The notes under the pieces: model-generated
Told to the model about the DNA's origin: nothing
What the model saw: the letters and a program-made list of their open reading frames with translations, nothing else
The model's database searches: none
Translations under genes and position numbers: made by a program
Part shown: piece by piece, positions 9,818 to 17,106 of the stretch
Position numbering within the stretch: position 1 is the first letter of the stretch
How the letters are laid out: the number at the start of each line of letters is the position of its first letter
Origin: Lacinutrix jangbogonensis
Lineage (GTDB): Bacteria; Bacteroidota; Bacteroidia; Flavobacteriales; Flavobacteriaceae
NCBI RefSeq assembly: GCF_000797445.1
Contig: NZ_JSWF01000027.1
Coordinates: forward strand, 62,001-126,000
Direction: 5' to 3'
DNA: 64,000 bases

Positions 9818-10093
9818 TTCTCAGTCATCAGTCATCAGTCGTCAGTCAATTTGAAGATTTTTAGTTTTTAAAAAAAGAAGCAAATATCAGTTTATAGTAA
9901 TCTCGAAACGGTGTCTTTTCCTCCGGAAAAGAGTCAGATAAGGAGTTTAGGTACTCACAGGAAAACAAAAGTAATCCGCCGTAAACCTCTATGTAAAATC
10001 GGCTAGTCTCAGTATGAAAATTCAGATTTCAATATTCAGTTGTTAGTCAATAATCTTCGCAAGAAAATTTGATTATCTTTAAATCAAAAACAC
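9818..10093. other. Intergenic stretch with CAGTC/CATCAGTC repeats
   Basis: At 9823-9847 there are short tandem copies of CAGTCATCAGTC-like sequence. A small hairpin CTTTTCC-TCC-GGAAAAG lies near 9916-9932, and ATATTCAGTTGTTAGTC lies near 10033. The same CAGTC vocabulary recurs between rpoB and rpoC. No gene is seen here. Confidence 0.5.
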
Positions 10094-10903
10094 TTGGAAA
10101 ACATAATCACCTATTTTGAAAACATTCCAACACTACACAGAAGTATTCTTCTCGTTGGTGGTATTACTTTATTTTGGCTATTAGAAGGACTATTACCATT
10201 ATTCAATTTTAAGTATAAAAAATGGAAGCATGCATTGCCTAATTTATTTTTTACGTTAACAACCATCATCATTAATTTTGCATTGGCTTTTGTTCTAGTG
10301 GAAACAGCAGATTGGGTTAACTTAAATCATTTTGGAATTATTAATTGGCTGCCAGAAATGCCATTTTGGTTATATGTTATTTTAGGCGTATTGCTATTAG
10401 ATTTTGTAGGTGCATATTTGGCGCATTTTACAGAGCATAAAATTAGTGTGTTATGGATGGTTCATTTGGTTCACCATAGCGATCATGAAGTAGATACTAC
10501 ATCTGCAAATAGGCATCATCCTTTAGAGAGTGTTATTCGTTTTATATTCACTTTAGCAGGTGTTTTTATTATAGGTGCACCCATTGGGATAGTAATGTTG
10601 TATCAGTCTATGTCTTTAGTGTTTACTCAATTTACACATGCTAATATTAAAATGCCAAAGCAGTTAGATAAACTATTAAGTTATATAATAGTGTCTCCAG
10701 ATATGCACAAAGTACATCATCATTATAAGTTGCCTTATACAGATTCTAATTATGGCAATATCTTCTCAATTTGGGATCACATTTTTGGTACTTATATGTA
10801 CTTAGATAGAGCAAAAATAATCTATGGAGTAGATACGTTTCCTAATGCTCAAGAAAATGGTAGTTTAAAGCATCTTTTAAAACAACCTTTTCATAAATAT
10901 TGA
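10094..10903 (+). CDS. Sterol desaturase / fatty acid hydroxylase family membrane protein
   Basis: A 269-residue membrane protein starting at a TTG codon (no in-frame ATG precedes the first helix). It carries the di-iron histidine clusters of the superfamily: HFTEH near 111-115, HLVHHSDH near 124-131, RHH near 140 and MHKVHHHY near the C-terminus. Four or more hydrophobic helices surround them. Family members hydroxylate or desaturate sterols, carotenoids, fatty acids or ether lipids; the substrate here is unknown. SIWDHIFGTY near the end is a typical family signature. Confidence 0.85.
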   Translation: MENIITYFENIPTLHRSILLVGGITLFWLLEGLLPLFNFKYKKWKHALPNLFFTLTTIIINFALAFVLVETADWVNLNHFGIINWLPEMPFWLYVILGVLLLDFVGAYLAHFTEHKISVLWMVHLVHHSDHEVDTTSANRHHPLESVIRFIFTLAGVFIIGAPIGIVMLYQSMSLVFTQFTHANIKMPKQLDKLLSYIIVSPDMHKVHHHYKLPYTDSNYGNIFSIWDHIFGTYMYLDRAKIIYGVDTFPNAQENGSLKHLLKQPFHKY

Positions 10904-10925
10904 AAGCTTACTTAAATAGTATAAG

Positions 10926-10948
10926 TTATTATTATTATTATTATTATT
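10926..10948. repeat. (TTA)n trinucleotide microsatellite
   Basis: Seven TTA units plus TT lie 48 bases before the ATG of the gene at 10996 and just upstream of a TACACTTTG sequence (10962-10970) that is close to a -7 box. See findings. Confidence 0.8.
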
Positions 10949-10995
10949 GTAGTCTAAAATTTACACTTTGGATTTTCAATAACTAAAAAACGATT

Positions 10996-12219
10996 ATGAA
11001 AAAAATTACATTATTACTTTTACTCTTTACTGCTGTTGCATTTTCGCAGGAAAACTTTATTCCAGGAACTGTTACCAGTATGGATGGAAGTATAAAAACA
11101 GGTATGATAAACTATCAAGACTGGAAGATAATACCAGATGAAATAGAGTTTAAAGTGAATGAGAATATTGAAAAATTATCTCCAAAAGATATTCTTGAGT
11201 TCGAAGTTGAAGACGATAAATTTATTTCAAGAGAGGTAACTTTAGATGTTACAGAACAAAATTTACAGAGGTTAACAAGAAGTCATAAAGCCGAGTTTAA
11301 AAATACACGTGTGTTTTTAAACGTTTTACAACTTGGGGAAGTTAGCCTTTATGAATATTATGACTCAAGACCACATTATTTTGCTGAGAAAGGTGACGTT
11401 TTTATGGAGTTAACAAACCGAATTTTAATTGACTTTAAAACTGGAGACATTAGTAAGAATAGAAAATACCTAGGAGAATTAAATGTATTTCTATCAGACT
11501 GTTCTTCTTTTAAAATATCTAATAACTTAGAATATAAAAGAAAATCACTATCTAATATTGTAGGGAAGTATAATATGTGTACAGGAACTTCAGTGCCAAA
11601 AGACAACTACACTAAAGATTTGAGTAGTAAAAAAGGAAAGTTCTACGCAACAGCAGGAGCGAACTTTTCAACTTTTACTGTAGAATCAATTAGGTTTTAT
11701 GCTAAAGATTTTAAAGGAAGCTCGTCTGTAAATCCTTTTGTAGGTTTAGCTTATGAATTTCTTTTAACTAAAAATAGACAAAAGTGGTCTTTATATACAG
11801 AGGCAACTTACAATAAATACTCTTTATCAGAAAAGAACGAAAAGAAAAATTTATTTAGAACTTACGATCCTTTTGAATTAGAGTTTAGCACAATAAATGT
11901 TAATATTTTATTTAGATATAAGTTTTTAACAAAAAGCGAAATCACAAGTCCATTTTTAAACTTTGGTATTGGGAGGTCATTTGTTGTTTCTCAAAACAAT
12001 GTTGTTACCGAGACTACATTTTCAAGTGGACAACAAAAAGAATTTGAATTCGAATTTGATAATCCATCTCAGTTTAATTATATAATTGGAGCAGGAATAA
12101 CGCATTCAAATTATGGTTTAGAATTAAGATATACTCTCTTCGATAAGTTAACAAAAGTATCAAATGAAACGAGTAAACTCAGCAACCTTAGTTTAGTGTT
12201 TAGTTATAAAATATTATAA
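10996..12219 (+). CDS. Secreted protein with N-terminal unknown region and C-terminal outer-membrane barrel
   Basis: A 407-residue protein with a signal peptide (MKKITLLLLLFTAVAFSQ). The first half is a globular region beginning FIPGTVTSMDGSIKTGMINYQDWK, a pattern common in Bacteroidota proteins of unknown role. The second half (from about residue 215) has alternating strands such as FYATAGANFSTFTVE and ends LSLVFSYKIL, as in small outer-membrane barrels (outer membrane protein beta-barrel family). The function is unknown. Its last 16 bases overlap the convergent namZ-like gene. Confidence 0.75.
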   Translation: MKKITLLLLLFTAVAFSQENFIPGTVTSMDGSIKTGMINYQDWKIIPDEIEFKVNENIEKLSPKDILEFEVEDDKFISREVTLDVTEQNLQRLTRSHKAEFKNTRVFLNVLQLGEVSLYEYYDSRPHYFAEKGDVFMELTNRILIDFKTGDISKNRKYLGELNVFLSDCSSFKISNNLEYKRKSLSNIVGKYNMCTGTSVPKDNYTKDLSSKKGKFYATAGANFSTFTVESIRFYAKDFKGSSSVNPFVGLAYEFLLTKNRQKWSLYTEATYNKYSLSEKNEKKNLFRTYDPFELEFSTINVNILFRYKFLTKSEITSPFLNFGIGRSFVVSQNNVVTETTFSSGQQKEFEFEFDNPSQFNYIIGAGITHSNYGLELRYTLFDKLTKVSNETSKLSNLSLVFSYKIL

Positions 12220-13511
12220 AGTAAATATTTATTTCTAATTTTTTTAAAATTATCTAAGCCATCTTTCCAGGTGGCTTTTATTTTTGATTCATCCCAACCA
12301 TCAATAATTTGTTGTTGTAACTTAGCTGTACCAGCATGTTTTGTAAAAGAAGCGGTCTTAAAAAAGGTCTTCTTAGTTGTACTATTATTATAGGCCTTAA
12401 TAATATATTTTAATGTTACATTATTTTTAGTTTTAATATTAGAAAGATCTTCACCATAACATAATTTGTTTTTGTGTTTTGGGAATTTGGCACCAAAGTT
12501 TTCTTTTGGTGCATATGTGAAATTGAAAACTGTACTGTCTAAAGAAGGTGCTCCATAACGTTGAAACTGAAATTCTGTACCACGACCAGCATTAATTGTT
12601 GTGCCTTCAAATAAGCCTAATGATGGATATAGTTTTATGGATTGATCATTTGGTAAATTTGGTGATGGTCGCTGAGGTAAGCTATAGGTCATGTCATGCG
12701 TGTAGTTCTTCATTTTAACTATAGTTAAATCACACTTAATGCTATTTGCTAGCCATTTTTCTCCATTAAGCATTGTCGCGTATTCTCCAATAGTTAAACC
12801 ATGAACAAGAGGTATAGTATGCATGCCTAAAAAGCTAGTATGTTCTGTTTCCATTGTTGGCCCATCTACATAATTACCATTAGGATTTGGCCTATCTAAA
12901 ACGATAACAGAAATATTGTTTTCCGCGCAAGCTTCCATAACATAATGTAATGTGGAAATGTAAGTGTAAAAGCGCACGCCAACATCTTGAATATCAAAAA
13001 CGACAACGTCTAAACCTTTTAATTGTTCATTAGAAGGCTTTTTGTTTTTGCCGTAAAGAGATACAATTGGGAAACCTGTTTTAGTATCCAAACCATCTTT
13101 CACTAATTCTCCTGCATCTACATTTCCTCTAAAACCATGTTCTGGTGAAAACACTTTTTTAATATCAACATTCAATGCTTTTAAAGAATCTATTAAATGA
13201 ATGTAATTGTCATTGCCAGTAGTAAGTGACGAAGCAATCTCATCCTTAAAAATAACACTCGTTTGGTTAGCAACAATTCCAACACGCTTGCCTTTTAATA
13301 GTTTCAAATACGCTTCCGTTTGGTTTGCACCAGTTATTATGGTTTTTTCATTCCTAGCCGGTTTCCCAATCTTATCATTAGAGACATTACTTAAAGCGAC
13401 AACATCTAGCGTATCACTTTTTACATCACGCGTATTAGTCTTTCCGCAAGAAATTCCTAATAAAAGAAATAATAAAACTGTATTTTTACACCACATTAAT
13501 TGTACACTCAT
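12204..13511 (-). CDS. namZ: DUF1343 / NamZ-type exo-beta-N-acetylmuramidase lipoprotein
   Basis: About 435 residues from the ATG at 13511 (alternative at 13496). It has a lipoprotein signal, LLFLLLGISCGK, predicting lipidation at the cysteine. Family hallmarks are FSPEHGFRGNVDAGE, DIQDVGVRFYTYISTLHYV, DRPNPNGNYVDGP, LVHGLTIGEYATMLNGE and GLFEGTTINAGRGTEFQFQ. Characterised members (NamZ) remove N-acetylmuramic acid from the non-reducing end of peptidoglycan fragments, pointing to cell-wall recycling in the periplasm. The longer frame to 13550 would overlap the divergent permease gene and put residues before the signal, so I reject that start. Confidence 0.85.
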   Translation of the reverse strand: MSVQLMWCKNTVLLFLLLGISCGKTNTRDVKSDTLDVVALSNVSNDKIGKPARNEKTIITGANQTEAYLKLLKGKRVGIVANQTSVIFKDEIASSLTTGNDNYIHLIDSLKALNVDIKKVFSPEHGFRGNVDAGELVKDGLDTKTGFPIVSLYGKNKKPSNEQLKGLDVVVFDIQDVGVRFYTYISTLHYVMEACAENNISVIVLDRPNPNGNYVDGPTMETEHTSFLGMHTIPLVHGLTIGEYATMLNGEKWLANSIKCDLTIVKMKNYTHDMTYSLPQRPSPNLPNDQSIKLYPSLGLFEGTTINAGRGTEFQFQRYGAPSLDSTVFNFTYAPKENFGAKFPKHKNKLCYGEDLSNIKTKNNVTLKYIIKAYNNSTTKKTFFKTASFTKHAGTAKLQQQIIDGWDESKIKATWKDGLDNFKKIRNKYLLYNIL

Positions 13512-13518
13512 AACTTTT

Positions 13519-14757
13519 TTGAATTTCGAATATTTTATAGCTAAACGCATTATTGATAGTAAAGCGTATAAAAGTAGTATATCTGCACCAATAATAAAAA
13601 TTGGAATTGTTGCAATTGCGCTTGGTATTATCGTTATGATGATTGCTATTGCTACAGGAATGGGCCTTCAGCAAAAAATAAGAGATAAAGTTGTAGCCTT
13701 TAATGGTCACGCAACAATTAGTAAGTATGATACTAATAACTCTCAAGAAAGCGAAAACCCAATTTCTATAAATCAAGATTTTTATCCAGATTTTAATAGT
13801 GTAGAAGGCGTTACACATGTGCAAGGTGTTGCTACAAGATATGCAGTTTTAAGGCAACCAGATACTTTCGAGTTTGTTGTAATAAAAGGTGTTGGTGGAG
13901 ATTACCATTGGCAGTATTTACAAGAGTTTTTAGTTGAAGGTGTTCTGCCAGACTATACCAAAAAGCGAAACGAAGACCTTTTAATATCTCAATATTTTGC
14001 AAAGAGACTCAATCTAAAAGTTGGCGATAAAGTAAACGCGTATTTTTTAAGCAAAGACTCAAACAAACTTCCAAGACCTCTTGCGTATAGCATAGTTGGC
14101 ATTTATAACTCTGGTTTTAAAGAGTTCGATCAACAATTTGTTATTGGAGACCTAAAGCATATTCAAAGGTTAAATAAATGGGAACCAGACCAAATAGGTA
14201 ATTTTGAAGTTTTTATAGACGATTTCGATGCCTTAGATGCTAAAGCAATAGAAATTTTTAAAAACACACCATCAACATTAAATACCGTTTCGGTAAAGAA
14301 AAAATTTGGTACAATATTCGAGTGGATTGGTATTTTCGATAAAAACATTATTGGTATTATTGGCATCATGATTCTTGTTGCAGGTATTAATATGGTAACA
14401 GCACTATTAGTATTAATACTAGAGCGCACACAAATGATAGGGATTCTAAAAGCCCTAGGGAATAGTAATAATAGTATTAGAAAAATCTTTGTTTACAATG
14501 CAACCTATCTCATATTGGTAGGTTTGTTTTGGGGAAATTTAATAGGTTTAGGCTTGCTGTATTCTCAAAAACAGTTTGGCTTTCTAAGTTTTCCAAACCC
14601 AGAAGAATATTACATGACAACCATTCCAGTGTATATAAATCTCGATTATATTATACTCTTAAACCTAGGTACATTTGTTCTCTGTTTAGCCATGTTATTA
14701 ATTCCATCGTATATCATTACAAAAATATCTCCCGTAAAAGCAATGCGTTTCGAGTAG
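13519..14757 (+). CDS. ABC transporter permease of the LolC/E - FtsX family
   Basis: About 412 residues from the TTG at 13519 (LNFEYFIAKRII). The frame is open further upstream but there it runs antisense to the namZ-like gene. The layout is typical LolE: a first membrane helix near residues 22-47 (IIKIGIVAIALGIIVMMIAIATGM), a large periplasmic domain, then three helices. The FtsX core is visible in ILVAGINMVTALLVLILERT and MIGILKALG. In this family the protein releases lipoproteins from the inner membrane together with a LolD ATPase; no ATPase gene is adjacent. Confidence 0.85.
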   Translation: MNFEYFIAKRIIDSKAYKSSISAPIIKIGIVAIALGIIVMMIAIATGMGLQQKIRDKVVAFNGHATISKYDTNNSQESENPISINQDFYPDFNSVEGVTHVQGVATRYAVLRQPDTFEFVVIKGVGGDYHWQYLQEFLVEGVLPDYTKKRNEDLLISQYFAKRLNLKVGDKVNAYFLSKDSNKLPRPLAYSIVGIYNSGFKEFDQQFVIGDLKHIQRLNKWEPDQIGNFEVFIDDFDALDAKAIEIFKNTPSTLNTVSVKKKFGTIFEWIGIFDKNIIGIIGIMILVAGINMVTALLVLILERTQMIGILKALGNSNNSIRKIFVYNATYLILVGLFWGNLIGLGLLYSQKQFGFLSFPNPEEYYMTTIPVYINLDYIILLNLGTFVLCLAMLLIPSYIITKISPVKAMRFE

Positions 14758-15166
14758 ATTGTAAAGCAGTCAGAACTTAATTTTCAAGTTGGGCGTTACC
14801 TAAAGGTCGGGCTTTCGGCAGTCGCTCTCTGCGAGGAGCTTCAACAAAGCTTTTACTGCGAAGCAATCACTAGTACTTATTTATCAAGTAAGAATGAGCG
14901 AGTAATCCCTAACGCGGTCTTAATCAGTTAAGGTTTTTTATCCAGGTAAACTTGAAAGTAATCGAGTACGCCTTTAGTAACAATTAAAAGTGCTTGCTAT
15001 TCCAAAGTAAAAGCGAATGCCCCTCAGGAATTTCCTGAGTTAGACTTGTTTTTGCTTCGTTTATTCACCTTTAGCTAGCCTTTTGGATCTCATGATTACT
15101 ACATAATTTGCATCAAAGAAAAATGAACAGCCATAAAAAAAAATATTACAATCATATTTTCTACTT
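14758..15166. repeat. Intergenic repeat-like element (GGGCGTTACC...) in a 409-base gap
   Basis: From about 14792 to 14940 the sequence GGGCGTTACCTAAAGGTCGG, then GCTTTCGGCAGTCGCTCTC and onward, is richer in GC than its surroundings and lacks a credible start-to-stop gene. I recall similar GGGCGTTNCC...GGTCGGGCT segments scattered in Bacteroidota genomes. A CCTCAGGAAATTCCTGAG-like inverted repeat lies near 15021-15040. The rest of the gap up to the cysteine synthase promoter shows nothing recognisable. Confidence 0.5.
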
Positions 15167-15171
15167 TTGCA

Positions 15172-15179
15172 AAATCAAA
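15172..15179 (+). promoter_or_regulatory. Candidate -7 element TACTTTTG for the cysteine synthase gene
   Basis: TACTTTTG fits TAnnTTTG and lies 17 bases before the ATG at 15197. It overlaps the apparent N-terminal extension of the open frame, which argues that translation starts at 15197. No clear -33 TTTG is present. Confidence 0.4.
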
Positions 15180-15196
15180 AGCAAAAAAAAACAGAC

Positions 15197-16177
15197 ATGC
15201 AATACGCAGAAAACATTCTTGGAACTATAGGTAACACGCCATTAGTAAAAATAAACAAACTAACAGCAGAGCTACCATGTTTGGTACTTTCTAAATACGA
15301 AACCTTTAATCCAGGAAACTCGGTTAAAGATCGTATGGCATTACAAATGATTGAAGATGCAGAAGCAGACGGTAGATTAAAACCAGGAGGTACCATTATA
15401 GAAGGAACTTCTGGAAACACAGGAATGGGATTAGCATTAGCAGCCATAATAAAAGGCTACAAATGTATTTTTGTAATGGCAGATAAGCAGTCTAAAGAAA
15501 AAGTAGATATTTTACGCGCAGTAGGCGCAGAGGTTGTAGTTTGCCCAACAGCAGTAGAACCAGAAGATCCAAGATCGTACTACTCAGTATCAAAAAGATT
15601 AGGAGAAGAAACACCAAACTCTTGGTATGTAAACCAATACGATAACCCTAGTAATTGTAAAGCACATTTTAAAAGTACAGGACCAGAAATTTGGGAACAA
15701 ACCGATGGTAAAATAACACACTTTGTTGTTGGTGTTGGAACAGGTGGTACAATTTCGGGTGTTGGAAGTTACCTAAAAATGAAAAATCCAAACATTAAAA
15801 TTTGGGGAATAGATACTTATGGTTCGGTATTTAAAAAATACCACGAAACAGGAGAGTTCGATGAAAAAGAAATCTATCCTTATGTAACCGAAGGTATTGG
15901 AGAAGACATATTACCACTCAATGTAAATTTTGGCGTTATAGATGGTTTTACAAAAGTAACAGACAAAGATGCCGCAGTATATACCCAACGCTTAAGTAAA
16001 GAAGAAGGTATGTTTTTGGGTAATAGTGCAGGAGCAGCTATAAAAGGTGTGCTACAATTAAAAGAACACTTTACAAAAGACGATGTTGTTGTTGTATTAT
16101 TTCACGATCATGGTTCGCGTTATATAGGTAAAATGTTTAACGACGATTGGATGCGTGAGATGGGTTATATAGATTAG
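15197..16177 (+). CDS. PLP-dependent cysteine synthase / cystathionine beta-synthase-like protein
   Basis: The product is 326 residues from the ATG at 15197 (MQYAENILGTIGNTPLVKIN). The PLP lysine is in NPGNSVKDRMA, the substrate loop is GTSGNTGMG and the phosphate-binding loop is GVGTGGTISG. It has no C-terminal CBS domains. Family members make cysteine from O-acetylserine plus sulfide, or condense homocysteine with serine. The sequence context does not decide between CysK, CysM and CBS activity. A strong terminator lies about 115 bases downstream. Confidence 0.85.
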   Translation: MQYAENILGTIGNTPLVKINKLTAELPCLVLSKYETFNPGNSVKDRMALQMIEDAEADGRLKPGGTIIEGTSGNTGMGLALAAIIKGYKCIFVMADKQSKEKVDILRAVGAEVVVCPTAVEPEDPRSYYSVSKRLGEETPNSWYVNQYDNPSNCKAHFKSTGPEIWEQTDGKITHFVVGVGTGGTISGVGSYLKMKNPNIKIWGIDTYGSVFKKYHETGEFDEKEIYPYVTEGIGEDILPLNVNFGVIDGFTKVTDKDAAVYTQRLSKEEGMFLGNSAGAAIKGVLQLKEHFTKDDVVVVLFHDHGSRYIGKMFNDDWMREMGYID

Positions 16178-16178
16178 T

Positions 16179-16273
16179 GTCATTGCGAGGCGTTTTTAGC
16201 TCGTGCTGAGCGCAGTCGAAGTATGGCAATCTCATTACATTGTCATTGCGAGGACGAAGGACGTGGCAATCTC
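16179..16273. repeat. Two copies of the GTCATTGCGAGG...GGCAATCTC intergenic repeat
   Basis: Copy one spans 16179-16233 and copy two 16242-16273. Both start GTCATTGCGAGG and end GGCAATCTC. Copy one contains an extra GTGCTGAGCGCAGTCGAAG segment. They are related to the copies at 9215 and 7556. Confidence 0.75.
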
Positions 16274-16291
16274 ATAAAATATAGAAAAAGC

Positions 16292-16322
16292 AAAAGCACA
16301 GTTTAATAACTGTGCTTTTTTT
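16292..16322 (+). terminator. Strong intrinsic terminator after the cysteine synthase gene
   Basis: AAAAGCACAGTT (16292-16303), loop TAAT, AACTGTGCTTTT (16308-16319), then more T. It is a 12-bp perfect stem with A/T flanks and could work in both directions. Confidence 0.9.
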
Positions 16323-16340
16323 ATATAATGTTTTGAAGGT

Positions 16341-16478
16341 TCGTCTAACGTGATGTGTATGGCACGTTGTTTTGGTTTAGGACTAAATTAGCAAAAAGAA
16401 ACGAACCAGAGGAAAATCCGCAGGATTTTCCGAGTACACACAAAGCAAACAATGGGTTATACACGTTGTTGGCAGTAG
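16341..16478. repeat. Left foldable repeat of an OsmC cassette-like unit
   Basis: The element starts TCGTCTAACGTGATGTGTAT and ends TTATACACGTTGTTGGCAGT. The two ends can pair imperfectly over roughly 20 positions. A central hairpin GGAAAATCC-GCA-GGATTTTCC lies at 16411-16431. The outer GTCTAAC (16343-16349) and inner GTTGGCA (16468-16474) recur, inverted, in the element at 16992-17053. The arrangement resembles a folded integron attC site, but no integrase gene is present in the window. Confidence 0.6.
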
Positions 16479-16934
16479 TTATTTTTTGCTCCAATGACTA
16501 TCAATTTTACATCCACTTGTGCGAAGTAAGGCTAATATTGGACAACGTGCATCAACTTTTTGCCCCAAGCTTCTGATTTGTTCATCAGTTACTTGTCCTT
16601 GTACTATGGTATCAAGTCGAACATTCTTGTAACTTCCATTTGAATTATCTGATGTTCCCATAAAACCAGAAAGATCAAGATCAATTTCAATATTTATATT
16701 AATTTGTTCAATATTTAAAGAGAGTTCTTCAGCAACAACCTGAGCTTGTTCATTTTGACATCCAGCTAGGGAAGCCGTAAAATATTGCATGGGATTTGGA
16801 CCAGAATTTAATCCACCATCTTCAATAGGTTCATCCAATTGAAGCTTCCATTCTGTATTTATAATTTCTACTTTAGTTGGCCAACCATTCCCTTGTGCTT
16901 GTGCTTTGAAAGTCTCCAAATGTAAATTCTCCAT
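16479..16934 (-). CDS. OsmC family protein
   Basis: A 151-residue protein with the two conserved cysteines of the OsmC/Ohr fold: one in SLAGCQNEQAQVVAEEL and one in the C-terminal DARCPILALLRTSGC segment. OsmC/Ohr proteins reduce organic hydroperoxides through a cysteine pair, although this YhfA-like subgroup has less certain activity. There is no signal peptide, so it is cytosolic. The gene fills the space between two inverted repeats (16341-16478 and 16992-17053), and its stop is one base after the left repeat, suggesting it moved together with them. Confidence 0.8.
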   Translation of the reverse strand: MENLHLETFKAQAQGNGWPTKVEIINTEWKLQLDEPIEDGGLNSGPNPMQYFTASLAGCQNEQAQVVAEELSLNIEQININIEIDLDLSGFMGTSDNSNGSYKNVRLDTIVQGQVTDEQIRSLGQKVDARCPILALLRTSGCKIDSHWSKK

Positions 16935-16991
16935 TTTTTATTTTATTTTTTTGTTTATTTAATTCAGTTTTCGGCTCCCCAGTTTTTTTAA

Positions 16992-17053
16992 TTACTGCCA
17001 ACGTCACATTGATAAAAAAGCGTTTCAATGTTTTTTATCAGATGTTAGACGAA
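16992..17053. repeat. Right foldable repeat of the OsmC cassette-like unit
   Basis: TTACTGCCAAC at the inner end and GTTAGACGAAG at the outer end are the reverse complements of the matching ends of the left repeat. Between them CATTGATAAAAAA and TTTTTTATCAGATG pair, with one unpaired G, around a GCGTTTCAATG loop. A stem with an extrahelical base and conserved 7-base ends is what attC sites look like when folded. Confidence 0.6.
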
Positions 17054-17106
17054 GTTAGTGGTTTTTTTGATAAAGTTAAGTTTGTCCTACTTGAAAACAG
17101 GTACGT

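Noticed and set aside
13207-13518. N-terminal extension of the permease gene
   Set aside because: This part is antisense to the well-supported namZ-like gene and does not resemble a permease; the family-like sequence starts at 13519.
16355-16576. A 73-residue plus-strand ORF
   Set aside because: It lies in the left folded repeat and runs antisense into the OsmC gene; no family resemblance and explained by the repeat.
16992-17053. Right repeat as a plain rho-independent terminator for the FAD monooxygenase or OsmC
   Set aside because: The stem has an A/T tract inside rather than after it, and its ends match the left repeat in inverted order, which a terminator would not explain.
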